Program-made: the position numbers and the translations under genes
Notes under the pieces: generated by a model
The model's input: only the letters and a program-made list of their open reading frames with translations
Database searches by the model: none
Told to the model about the DNA's origin: nothing
Part shown: piece by piece, positions 7,204 to 14,783 of the stretch
How the letters are laid out: each line of letters starts with the position of its first letter
Numbering within the stretch: position 1 is the first letter of the stretch
NCBI GenBank assembly: GCA_030626645.1
Contig: DAOUTP010000002.1
Coordinates: 1 to 27,291 of the forward strand
Reading direction: 5' to 3'
Origin: Candidatus Cloacimonadota bacterium
GTDB taxonomy: Bacteria; Cloacimonadota; Cloacimonadia; Cloacimonadales; TCS61
DNA: 27,291 bases

Positions 7204-7947
7204 TTACTTCAATTTTTTAAGTAATTCCGCTGCTTCTTTCTGCATTAACCTATCTGCATCATCAAGCGGAGTCATTTCTGTAGCTGCTTGTAGATATTTT
7301 TTTGCTTCAGCAGTATTTTTCAGTTTTATGAATGCTTTACCAATCCATAAATAATGACGTACTTCATCAGCTTTAGCTTCAATTGCTTTTTTATAGAATT
7401 CAACTGACTCTTCAAAACTGGCTTTTGGTGGAGTTTCATATACGATTTTTGCAACTGTTCTTTCAATCCAGCTAAGATCGGCAAGTTCATAATGCCATCT
7501 GCCAAGTAGATGTAATGAGCCATCATAAGTTGGATCAAGCTCAATCGCTTTTAATCCGTACTCTTCAACATCATAAGAATTAATGATCTTCTGTTTTGTT
7601 CCTTCCAGCATCCCGATCTTTCCAATAAGAGTAGCATACCAATGATTTGCTCTGGCAGAATTCGGATCAATTTTAACAGCTTTCTTTGCAGCTTCAAATC
7701 CTGGATAAAAATGAGCTTTATGAACTTCTTCATCTTCAGTCTGATCTGCAATATCAAAATGAACCTGGGCAAGTCTCCATAAGACTTCTACATCCTCTGG
7801 AAATTCAGCAGATAATTCTTCCAATTGCATAAGTTCTGTTTCATACTCATTTGCATCGTGTAAGGCATCTGTTCTAACTAATTCGGCTTTTGGTACAGCT
7901 ATCAAAAGAGTGCTGACCAACAACATGACAACAGTAATAATTTTCAT
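7204..7947 (-). CDS. Secreted TPR protein resembling the RMDN family
   Basis: A protein of about 247 residues with an N-terminal signal peptide (MKIITVVMLLVSTLLIAVPKA) and helical TPR-type repeats. The segment HLLGRWHYELADLSWIER, followed by a PPKASFEESVEFYKKAIE stretch, closely resembles the core of the regulator of microtubule dynamics (RMDN) family known from animals and present in bacteria. Its bacterial function is unknown. I prefer the ATG at 7947, preceded by AAGGAAGG, over a GTG at 7962 that overlaps the stop of the gene before it. It is last in the operon marR-osmC-thioredoxin-TPR. The signal peptide suggests a periplasmic location, matching the upstream lipoprotein thioredoxin. The RMDN assignment comes from recalled sequence similarity, not a search. 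Confidence 0.8.
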   Translation of the reverse strand: MKIITVVMLLVSTLLIAVPKAELVRTDALHDANEYETELMQLEELSAEFPEDVEVLWRLAQVHFDIADQTEDEEVHKAHFYPGFEAAKKAVKIDPNSARANHWYATLIGKIGMLEGTKQKIINSYDVEEYGLKAIELDPTYDGSLHLLGRWHYELADLSWIERTVAKIVYETPPKASFEESVEFYKKAIEAKADEVRHYLWIGKAFIKLKNTAEAKKYLQAATEMTPLDDADRLMQKEAAELLKKLK

Positions 7948-7958
7948 AATACCTTCCT

Positions 7959-8429
7959 TCACTTTTTAATTAACAATTCTTTTAAATGATCAATATACTT
8001 TTCTGCACCACCATCTTGATATCCTGTTTTAGCAATTGGTGTCCCATCTGGATTCAATAATTGAACAGTTGGAAATCCCTGAACTCCAAATTTTGTTGCT
8101 AAATTCCGATTATAGGTTACAATTTCTGCGGGTAATTTAATCTTTTTGGGGAAATCAATAGTTACCATAACCATATTTTCTGCTACATATTCTTGGAATA
8201 CAGGTTTGGAATAAACTTCTTCTTCAAGTTTCCAACACCATCCACACCAGTCAGAACCGGTAAAATGAATAAAGATTGGAATATTCTTTTCCACAGCAAC
8301 TTCCTGGGCTTTCTCTAAATTTGTAAACCATGCGATATTATCTTTGTTTCCTTCAGAATCCTCTGCAACACATGCAGAGATCATGATCAGAATAATCATA
8401 ATTGAAAGAATGATCACTTTCTTAGTCAT
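7959..8429 (-). CDS. Thioredoxin-fold lipoprotein (CGWC)
   Basis: This 156-residue protein starts with a lipoprotein signal (lipobox ISAC, Cys20). A thioredoxin-like domain follows, with the redox motif WCGWCWK (Cys62, Cys65) and a GFPTVQLL segment holding the usual cis-proline. It fits the Thioredoxin_7/DUF255-like periplasmic group that reduces or isomerises disulfides or supplies electrons to envelope partners. After processing it would be membrane-anchored, facing the periplasm. Its ATG overlaps the osmC stop by 4 bp, and its own stop lies close before the TPR gene, so the three are co-transcribed and probably translationally coupled. The partner substrate is not visible. Confidence 0.88.
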   Translation of the reverse strand: MTKKVIILSIMIILIMISACVAEDSEGNKDNIAWFTNLEKAQEVAVEKNIPIFIHFTGSDWCGWCWKLEEEVYSKPVFQEYVAENMVMVTIDFPKKIKLPAEIVTYNRNLATKFGVQGFPTVQLLNPDGTPIAKTGYQDGGAEKYIDHLKELLIKK

Positions 8430-8851
8430 ATTTCTTCTCCATTAACATAAATTATTATTTTCATTTTAGAAGCTTTTCGTAACATTTCGGAAACTCCACA
8501 ATATTGGGTTTCAGATAGTTCTACAGCTTTTTTTATTTTACTTTCAGGAAGATCATTTCCGGCAAATTTGAATTCTATAGTTATTGTATGATATATTTTG
8601 GGATGCTCATCAGTAAGTTCTCCTGATACATCAATATTCAATTGATATCCAGTTACTTTCATTTTTCGTAAAATAGAAACAACATCCATTCCTGTACATC
8701 CGCCAAGTGCGCTTAACATTAATCCCTTTGGACTTGGCCCCCTATCTTCCCCGCCTACTTTTGCACCAGCATCAATAGTAAAATGATGCCCGTTCAATTC
8801 AACATCAAATGCCATTTTGTCTAAAAATGTAACTATTGATTTCTGTTTCAT
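8426..8851 (-). CDS. OsmC family protein
   Basis: This 141-residue protein of the OsmC/Ohr superfamily has the two conserved cysteines in LGGCTGMD (Cys52) and TQYCGVSEML (Cys118). In characterised members these reduce organic hydroperoxides. The early GGEDRGPSPKGLMLSALG stretch is typical of the YhfA-like OsmC branch, so peroxidase activity is likely but the exact substrate is not. It starts 2 bp after the marR stop and overlaps the thioredoxin lipoprotein gene. With a MarR regulator next to it the pair resembles the ohrR-ohr arrangement that responds to organic peroxides. Confidence 0.9.
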   Translation of the reverse strand: MKQKSIVTFLDKMAFDVELNGHHFTIDAGAKVGGEDRGPSPKGLMLSALGGCTGMDVVSILRKMKVTGYQLNIDVSGELTDEHPKIYHTITIEFKFAGNDLPESKIKKAVELSETQYCGVSEMLRKASKMKIIIYVNGEEI

Positions 8852-8853
8852 AA

Positions 8854-9303
8854 TTAAGCTTCTTTCTTATCTAATGCTTCATGATATGCATCAACATACA
8901 ATTTTATATTTTCATAGATCTCTTCAACTTTATTTTTGGGAAGTCTATTAATGATATCTTCCTGTAGGTTCAAGAAATCAATAATTGTATTTTCTATTGT
9001 AACTTTTCCTTTGGGTGTGAGCTCTCCCAACCAACTTCTGCGATCCTTTTCAGATGGATACCTTTTAACCAGCTTTTTCATAACTAAAGTATCTACAATC
9101 CTGGTAACTCGACTGTGAGAAACTTTTAACTCATTGGAAAGTACATTCATACAAGTTGGTTTCTTAATTTGATTTAAATAATTTAAAAGATCACATTCCA
9201 TGCGCCCAAGTTTAAGACATTGACGTCTGATCCTTTCTTTCTTTGAGCAAAGTTTGTAGAGCATACCACTTAATTTTTCATACTTCTGCACAGCTTCTTT
9301 CAT
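8854..9303 (-). CDS. MarR family transcriptional regulator
   Basis: This winged-helix repressor-type protein has about 149 residues. Residues around 50-100 contain the helix-turn-helix and wing: ELKVSHSRVTRIVDTLVMK, then the classic MarR wing YPSEKDRRSWLGELTPKG. The ATG at 9303 sits after GGAGG; a TTG one codon earlier would be too close to that site. There is one early cysteine (about Cys19) and one in the next helix (about Cys29), but I cannot say whether it senses redox like OhrR. It heads the operon with osmC, the thioredoxin lipoprotein and the TPR protein, and likely autoregulates it. A 16-bp perfect palindrome lies just upstream. Confidence 0.9.
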   Translation of the reverse strand: MKEAVQKYEKLSGMLYKLCSKKERIRRQCLKLGRMECDLLNYLNQIKKPTCMNVLSNELKVSHSRVTRIVDTLVMKKLVKRYPSEKDRRSWLGELTPKGKVTIENTIIDFLNLQEDIINRLPKNKVEEIYENIKLYVDAYHEALDKKEA

Positions 9304-9335
9304 CAATCCTCCATTTACCTTTTACTTTATGACTC

Positions 9336-9351
9336 ATTTTATTAATAAAAT
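9336..9351. promoter_or_regulatory. 16-bp perfect palindrome upstream of marR (candidate operator)
   Basis: ATTTTATTAATAAAAT is a perfect palindrome ending 33 bp before the marR start. MarR proteins usually bind such AT-rich palindromes of about this size near their own promoter. AT-rich sequence throws up such palindromes by chance, so this remains a candidate. Confidence 0.35.
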
Positions 9352-9416
9352 TATTAACTGCTTATACTCATTCCAGCAATTAATATTTCACATTATCAAA
9401 CTTTAAAATAAACTAA

Positions 9417-9454
9417 AGTTAAATTAAATTTTGACAAGTTTTATTAATTTAACT
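9417..9454 (-). terminator. AT-rich inverted repeat at the moxR stop
   Basis: AGTTAAATTAA (9417-9427) and TTAATTTAACT (9444-9454) are exact 11-bp inverted arms separated by 16 bases, spanning the moxR stop codon. On the minus strand the stem is followed by TTAGTTTATTTT. It could be a weak terminator for the nine-gene operon or part of the marR promoter region. The stem has only two G-C pairs. Confidence 0.35.
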
Positions 9455-10427
9455 CTGAAATGATTCTGTTAATTATTTTTTGTGGGGTCATGCTTTCAGC
9501 TTCAGCTGCAAATGATATAATTATTCTATGTTGAAGTACTATTTGCGCAATACTGATCACATCATCAATTGCTGGAGTTAATCTGCCTTGCAAAACTGCT
9601 CTGCTTCTGGCAGCGTAGATCAAATATTGGCTAGCTCTAGGTCCGGCTCCCCAACTCACCCATTTTTTAATATAGTCGGGTGCATTATCGTATTGAGCTC
9701 TGGTTGTACGAGCAAGTTTAACAGCAAATTCAAGCACATGATCGCTTACCGGAACTTCCTTGACTGCATTTTGAATTTGAATGATCTCTTCTGCACCAAT
9801 TACAGATCTAACCGAATTCAATGAAGCAAATGCATCATTCTTTACGATCATTTTTTCTTCTTCATAAGATGGATAATCAATGTTGAGATAGAACATAAAT
9901 CTATCTAATTGTGCTTCAGGAAGAGGATATGTTCCTTCCTGCTCAATAGGATTTTGAGTTGCCAATACTAAAAATGGTTTATCAAGTTCAAAAGTTTTAT
10001 TACCGGCAGTAACTTGATATTCCTGCATAGCTTGCAATAAAGCAGCTTGCGTTTTGGGAGGTGTTCTGTTTATCTCATCAGCCAGTATTATATTTGCGAA
10101 AATAGGTCCCTTAATGTATTCAAAATATCTCTTCCCATCTGCTTTATTCTCAGCCAGAATATCAGTTCCGGTAATATCGGAAGGCATTAGATCCGGTGTA
10201 AACTGGATCCTGCTGAATTTCATATCAAGAACCTTTGCCATTGTTGAGATCATCAATGTTTTTGCTAAACCCGGTACACCTTCCAGGAGGCAATGTCCAT
10301 TTGAAATAAGTGCAATTAACATCTTCTCGATAATTTCATCCTGACCTACAATTACTTTCCCAATCTCTAGGGTTATTTTCTTTTTGATTTCAGGAAGTTT
10401 TTCCAGTATTTCAATATTCTTTTTCAT
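9444..10427 (-). CDS. MoxR family AAA+ ATPase
   Basis: A 327-residue AAA+ ATPase with Walker A GVPGLAKT (50-57), Walker B with catalytic acids in ILADEINRTPPKTQAALLQA (Asp117, Glu118), a sensor 1 segment ATQNP and the MoxR C-terminal lid. MoxR proteins act as chaperone-like activators, usually with partner genes for DUF58 and von Willebrand A-domain proteins just downstream. None of those is here: moxR is the last gene of the lipid/glycan operon, one base after the flippase-like gene, and the next gene belongs to a separate marR unit. Its client is unknown. Confidence 0.92.
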   Translation of the reverse strand: MKKNIEILEKLPEIKKKITLEIGKVIVGQDEIIEKMLIALISNGHCLLEGVPGLAKTLMISTMAKVLDMKFSRIQFTPDLMPSDITGTDILAENKADGKRYFEYIKGPIFANIILADEINRTPPKTQAALLQAMQEYQVTAGNKTFELDKPFLVLATQNPIEQEGTYPLPEAQLDRFMFYLNIDYPSYEEEKMIVKNDAFASLNSVRSVIGAEEIIQIQNAVKEVPVSDHVLEFAVKLARTTRAQYDNAPDYIKKWVSWGAGPRASQYLIYAARSRAVLQGRLTPAIDDVISIAQIVLQHRIIISFAAEAESMTPQKIINRIISELN

Positions 10428-10428
10428 A

Positions 10429-11427
10429 CTAATCCTTCTTATTATTATTCTGTAAAAGCTGATTTAAATTAATCTTAAGTGCAATCAAGGAAATTCCACC
10501 AGTAAGGAATATCCAGATAGAAGTTAAAAGATGAGAAAATGTAACCGCTGCACTTGTAAGATTTTCGTTCACACCCAAAGCAAATGAAAATATCAATACC
10601 CACATAAATTGATTCGAGCCGATCTGTGCCGGCGGAGTTGGAAGTATATATGTGAGATTCATCAGAGTATAACCAAATAATATTTTCATATATGATACAT
10701 CAGAGCCAAAAGCTCTGAAAACTGCATAAATATATATAGCCTCGGATAAAACAGCAAATAGAGTGAGAAGATAAACAATACAATTCTCTACATATCTACC
10801 ATGCATTATTGCCATTCCATCAACAAAATTAACAAAGAAATCTTCAAATTTTATTCTGTGTTTTTTGGGTATTAGCTTTAAGAAAAAATTCAAAATTTCT
10901 ATAGCTTTATTTTTATGACTTACAGCAAAAAAGAGAAAGCCAATAAATAGAAGGAAAATGAAAAACAAAAGACTTATAATTATATAAAGGGTTGAATTTA
11001 ATTTTACCGATACAAGCGGGATGAGTATCATTATGAATATTATCGGGAAAAGATCGGTAAGTTTATCTATGAAAATCGATGGAAGACTATCAGATATTTT
11101 CACATTTTCTCTGGTTTTGAGGATAACAGATTTTGCGATCTCACCTGCTCTTATCGGGATAAGATAGTTAATAAGCATTCCTGACATGAATATGGAAAAA
11201 CTTTCCATAAATCCCATTTTATAGATAGGTTTTAAAATAATTCTCCAACGCAAACTCCGTAAGAAATATGCTAACACATAAAAAAGAGAGAAGATTAGAA
11301 CCATCTTGAGATCGAATTCATGGAAATAGCTAAGGAATTCCTGCCAGTCTACAATGCGTATCCAGGCAGCAAGGAAAATAGCTCCAAGAGCTATCCCGAC
11401 TATCCAATTAAGACTATTCTTCTTCAT
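10429..11427 (-). CDS. Flippase-like membrane protein (LPG synthase TM-type, UPF0104)
   Basis: This 332-residue integral membrane protein has about eight hydrophobic segments, the first at roughly residues 8-23. It carries the family signatures LRSLRWRIIL (about 57-66) and LIPIRAGEIAKSVIL (about 89-103), typical of the lysylphosphatidylglycerol synthase transmembrane/UPF0104 family. Relatives move lipids across membranes (MprF N-terminal domain) or sit in polysaccharide and lipid clusters. There is no aminoacyl-transferase domain. The start overlaps the methyltransferase stop (TAATG), so the two are translationally coupled. In this operon a role in flipping an isoprenoid or ether lipid is plausible but inferred. 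Confidence 0.82.
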   Translation of the reverse strand: MKKNSLNWIVGIALGAIFLAAWIRIVDWQEFLSYFHEFDLKMVLIFSLFYVLAYFLRSLRWRIILKPIYKMGFMESFSIFMSGMLINYLIPIRAGEIAKSVILKTRENVKISDSLPSIFIDKLTDLFPIIFIMILIPLVSVKLNSTLYIIISLLFFIFLLFIGFLFFAVSHKNKAIEILNFFLKLIPKKHRIKFEDFFVNFVDGMAIMHGRYVENCIVYLLTLFAVLSEAIYIYAVFRAFGSDVSYMKILFGYTLMNLTYILPTPPAQIGSNQFMWVLIFSFALGVNENLTSAAVTFSHLLTSIWIFLTGGISLIALKINLNQLLQNNNKKD

Positions 11428-12272
11428 TATTCAATAACCTGCTTCTTGGGAATGAACAGAAAATATTTATGATGAGCCCAAAAGGTTTTCAATAGTTTAG
11501 GTGCTTTCTTTTCAAACCAGAAATGAGACATCATTTTTTCAGGAAAATCAGGATCTTTACCACTATAATGATCCATGATCGTCATTGGAATATGTTCTTT
11601 CTTTTTTATCAGCAAACCCAATCCGAAAATCTTCAGGAATTTTTCTTTCGGCATACCAATATCTGGCCAGGGTGGACAATCAATATAATTGTTATCGATC
11701 AAAATCCAGCCATTATTTTTCATTTCCCTTTTTATGTTCCCAGGTAATATATTCTCTTCTTTTAGATGTTTTTTCAATTCTTTATACCCAAGAATTTTCT
11801 GTGAAATATATCCCAAACCGCTTCTATTAGGGACACACAGCAATATTGCTTGTGACGTAACCCTAGTGAATTCTTTAAGAAATCCTGAAAGATCATCTAC
11901 AAACCAGAGTGCAGAAAAATTCCAACTAAGATCAAATGAATTATCTGAAAAAGGCAATGAGTTGAATTCTTTTGAATATTCAATTGTGAGTGGAAGTTCC
12001 ATTTCCTTCCAAATTTTTTCAATCAGCTTGATGCGGTTTTTATCATTGTCTACAAGGGTTATCTTCTTTTCACCTTTTGCTAAGCCCATACTATTAATAC
12101 CGGATAATCCGGTAAATCCAAAACTTGGAGCTTCGAGAACTGATGGAATATTAAAATGTCTACAGATGGATTCTAATTTATTATTTAATACAACTCTTTC
12201 ATAAGATGAGCCAAGACCTTCATCTGTATTAGTAAAATATCTTTCCCAGTTCTTCAATATCGGAATTGCCAT
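11427..12272 (-). CDS. Class I SAM-dependent methyltransferase
   Basis: A 281-residue protein with a Rossmann methyltransferase core. A motif I-like segment VLEAPSFGFTGLSGINS (about 45-61) is followed by an acidic residue ending strand 2 (ITLVDNDKNR) and the motif IV region SFDLSWNFSALWFV. The motif I glycines are spaced unusually, so it is an atypical Methyltransf_11-type member. The C-terminal half (about 160-281) has no motif I know and may bind the acceptor. It lies between the epimerase gene (13 bp gap) and the flippase-like gene (1-base overlap). The acceptor could be a lipid headgroup, a sugar or something unrelated. Confidence 0.75.
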   Translation of the reverse strand: MAIPILKNWERYFTNTDEGLGSSYERVVLNNKLESICRHFNIPSVLEAPSFGFTGLSGINSMGLAKGEKKITLVDNDKNRIKLIEKIWKEMELPLTIEYSKEFNSLPFSDNSFDLSWNFSALWFVDDLSGFLKEFTRVTSQAILLCVPNRSGLGYISQKILGYKELKKHLKEENILPGNIKREMKNNGWILIDNNYIDCPPWPDIGMPKEKFLKIFGLGLLIKKKEHIPMTIMDHYSGKDPDFPEKMMSHFWFEKKAPKLLKTFWAHHKYFLFIPKKQVIE

Positions 12273-12285
12273 TATCTTTCCCGTA

Positions 12286-13266
12286 TTATTTTAATCTCAA
12301 ACTTTTGTACCAGTCGGTTACAAGCTTGAAATTTGGAATTGTATCAGTTTCATTCAAACTCAAATCAATATAGCTATTTCCTACATCATAATACCAATGT
12401 CTTGAGATCAATTGGAAACGAGCTTTCCAGAGTTCACTTTTGAAGAAACTGGCGATCTTTTCTCCCTTTTGGAAATATTTAATATTGATATTCCTTTTTG
12501 AAGAGTAAGGTTTTCCCTTTAGTTCATTATTTATGAAATCGGCAAGTTTATGTAATTCAATCGGATGGTTGTCTGCAACGTTGTAACTGATTCCCGGTTG
12601 ATAATCAATCTCAATCAATTTAATAAAAGATTGTGTGATCACATTAATATTTGCAAGATGAATTATCACATCCTGGTCAGGTAGGAAAAGAAGCTTTTTA
12701 TCAATTAATTTTGTAAGTGTATGCGGGAACCCGTAATCATCTGTTCCGTAAGTGATCGAAGGTCGGATAATTGCAGCTTTCAATCCGTAAAGAACGTATT
12801 TCTGGATTATTGCTTCTGCTCTGATCTTCGTAAAATGATAATAATTATCTTCTTGCCTTTTTGTATAGTTATTTGCAGGCAACTCAAGTGGAATTGCACC
12901 AAACACACCAACAGAAGAACAGAAAATAAATTTTGAATCATTATCTCTGGCATTGATCACAAGCTGTTCAGTTGCATTTACATTTGCATCGAAATATTCA
13001 GAATTACTAAATTTACGACCACCTCGAACTGCACCAATATGAATTATTATCTCAAAAGAATTCTCATCAAGATACGTTTTTAATGTAGGAATATCAGTAA
13101 GATCAATCTCAGCAAATTCAACTTTATCTACAAATTCTTTAATTCTCTCAGGTTTTGTTCCAGGACGAATTATCGCAGTAATACTTTCATAACTTTGCAT
13201 TAATTGTCTAAGAACGTTTCGCCCAATAAAACCGCTAATTCCAGTTATTAGTATTTTGTTTGTCAT
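12286..13266 (-). CDS. NAD-dependent epimerase/dehydratase (extended SDR)
   Basis: This 326-residue extended short-chain dehydrogenase has the nucleotide-binding GISGFIG (residues 9-15) and the catalytic Tyr143-x3-Lys147 (YHFTK), with the preceding Ser in FCSSVGVFG. The RPSITYGTDD segment is also characteristic. Such enzymes epimerise, dehydrate or reduce nucleotide sugars, or reduce isoprenoid/steroid substrates; this sequence does not decide which. It overlaps the PHP phosphatase gene by 4 bp (ATGA) and precedes the methyltransferase. Together with the WlbA-like dehydrogenase at the operon's start it suggests that a sugar is made or modified for attachment to the lipid. Confidence 0.82.
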   Translation of the reverse strand: MTNKILITGISGFIGRNVLRQLMQSYESITAIIRPGTKPERIKEFVDKVEFAEIDLTDIPTLKTYLDENSFEIIIHIGAVRGGRKFSNSEYFDANVNATEQLVINARDNDSKFIFCSSVGVFGAIPLELPANNYTKRQEDNYYHFTKIRAEAIIQKYVLYGLKAAIIRPSITYGTDDYGFPHTLTKLIDKKLLFLPDQDVIIHLANINVITQSFIKLIEIDYQPGISYNVADNHPIELHKLADFINNELKGKPYSSKRNINIKYFQKGEKIASFFKSELWKARFQLISRHWYYDVGNSYIDLSLNETDTIPNFKLVTDWYKSLRLK

Positions 13267-14036
13267 AATTTTCTCAGGAACTTCTCGAAAAATCCTTTCT
13301 TCTCAACTTTCTGTTTTTCCAGATAAAAATATTTGATCTTTTCATTATTCAACATTCTCTGTGGATTGATCTTGGTCAAAAGATCAGCAGTATAACTATC
13401 AATGTTATCGTGAATTGCTTCTTTGGCTAAAGGAAGAAAATACTCATCAGTTTTGCAATGATTATCGGAAGCAACGAAATGAGCAAATCCATTATCAATA
13501 AGGTGCCATGCTGTCTTTGCTATTTTAGACCCGTATAATCCCAGTATACTTCCGGCGTTTATCTGAAGATGAACATTCCTATGTAGGAAATCTTCCGCCA
13601 TGGCAGGATCATTAATTATATAATTATAACGTTCTGGATGAGCAAGAATAGGTCGGAGTCCTTTCTTTACTAAATTGAAAAGTGTCTCATAAATATCAGG
13701 CGTAAACTCACCCATATTTGTCTCAACCAAAATATAGGAAGTATCTCCAATACAAAGTTCTTTATTAATTATCTTATCATCAATACCCGGATTCAAAAAG
13801 ATCTCTCCACCTTTATGAAGATTGACTTTCAAATCCGCAGTAGTTTTTATTAATTCTTTAAATTGTGTATCAATGATCTTTGCATCGGTTTGAACATAAC
13901 TATTCATATAATGTGGCGTGAGCACAATATCCGTAACACCCTTTTCGATCATATTTGTGATCTGTTCGATGGAAAGTTTAAGACTATCTGATCCATCATC
14001 GCAGTTGTGAAGGATGTGAGTATGTATATCTATCAT
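13263..14036 (-). CDS. PHP-domain phosphatase (CpsB/YwqE-like)
   Basis: This 257-residue protein has the metal-binding signatures of PHP-fold tyrosine-phosphatases of the CpsB/CapC/YwqE type: DIHTHIL (His5, His7), DDGS (13-16), LTPHYM, GGEIFLNP, LAHPERY and ASDNH. Known members dephosphorylate bacterial tyrosine kinases that control capsule and exopolysaccharide synthesis. No tyrosine-kinase (Wzc/CpsD) gene lies beside it. Instead it starts within the stop of the GGGPS gene (TAATG) and overlaps the epimerase gene. It may therefore act on a different phosphomonoester, possibly a lipid phosphate of this pathway; that is speculation. The family assignment itself is firm. Confidence 0.88.
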   Translation of the reverse strand: MIDIHTHILHNCDDGSDSLKLSIEQITNMIEKGVTDIVLTPHYMNSYVQTDAKIIDTQFKELIKTTADLKVNLHKGGEIFLNPGIDDKIINKELCIGDTSYILVETNMGEFTPDIYETLFNLVKKGLRPILAHPERYNYIINDPAMAEDFLHRNVHLQINAGSILGLYGSKIAKTAWHLIDNGFAHFVASDNHCKTDEYFLPLAKEAIHDNIDSYTADLLTKINPQRMLNNEKIKYFYLEKQKVEKKGFFEKFLRKL

Positions 14037-14782
14037 TATCTTTTTATACTATGAATGGCATCAGCAAATTCTCTGATCAGTTTTGGATCAGGATTATCTT
14101 CCAGTATATTACCAGTTACGATAAAATCTGCACCTGCTTTTGCTTTTTGTATTGCTACTTCAGGAGTTTTGATCCCACCGCCAAGGATTATTGGAAGATC
14201 AACATTTTTTCTTACAGCAGCAACCATTTCATCGGTCGCAGCATATTTTGCTCCGCTTCCAGCATCCATATAAATTAGTTTCATTCCAAGATATTGCCCG
14301 GCCAGAGCATGTGCTACGGCAAGATCATTTTTTGTTCTTGGCAATGGCAGGCTACCACTCATAAACTGAACAGAAGTGCTATTCCCTGATTCGATTATCA
14401 TATAAGCTGTACCAATGGCTTCCAAACCATAATGCTTTATTAATGGTGCTGCACGAACCTGCTCACCTATAAGCATTTGCGGATTACGACTTGTAACCAC
14501 ACTTAAAAGAAGCAAAGCATCCGCATGAGGAGATACAAAATCAAAAATCCCGGGAAATATTAAGACTGGAATATTCACACTTTCCTTTATGATTTTTAAA
14601 TTCGACTGAAATTTATTGTTCACCATTATACTTCCGCCAACCAGTAATCCATCAGCTCCATTCTCTTCACATATTCGGGCAAAATCCTTTACTTTATCTG
14701 CATGCAATTCATCAGGATCTAAAAGGCAGAAATAATTTGCTCGTTTTTTTGCAAGTTCCAATATTTTATCATATACTTTCAT
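14036..14782 (-). CDS. Geranylgeranylglyceryl phosphate synthase (PcrB/GGGPS family)
   Basis: A 248-residue TIM-barrel prenyltransferase that joins a prenyl diphosphate to sn-glycerol-1-phosphate by an ether bond. Visible signatures are LLDPDE (20-25), VGGS (48-51), the TAYMIIESGNSTSV segment, YMDAGSGA (171-178), GGGIKTP (201-207) and TGN (223-225). The DAGSGA form fits the group II GGGPS found in archaea and FCB bacteria better than the Bacillus PcrB form. The usual acidic residue here is Glu in members I recall; here it is Asp. I chose ATG 14782, one base after the ubiA stop, over an in-frame TTG at 14791. Its direct neighbours are a DGGGP-synthase-like UbiA and a prenyl diphosphate synthase, giving the core archaeal-type lipid pathway. 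Confidence 0.93.
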   Translation of the reverse strand: MKVYDKILELAKKRANYFCLLDPDELHADKVKDFARICEENGADGLLVGGSIMVNNKFQSNLKIIKESVNIPVLIFPGIFDFVSPHADALLLLSVVTSRNPQMLIGEQVRAAPLIKHYGLEAIGTAYMIIESGNSTSVQFMSGSLPLPRTKNDLAVAHALAGQYLGMKLIYMDAGSGAKYAATDEMVAAVRKNVDLPIILGGGIKTPEVAIQKAKAGADFIVTGNILEDNPDPKLIREFADAIHSIKR

Positions 14783-14783
14783 A

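Noticed and set aside
11689..12204. 171-codon open frame antisense to the methyltransferase
   Set aside because: It is a shadow of a real gene in an AT-rich region, with no ribosome site or recognisable domain.
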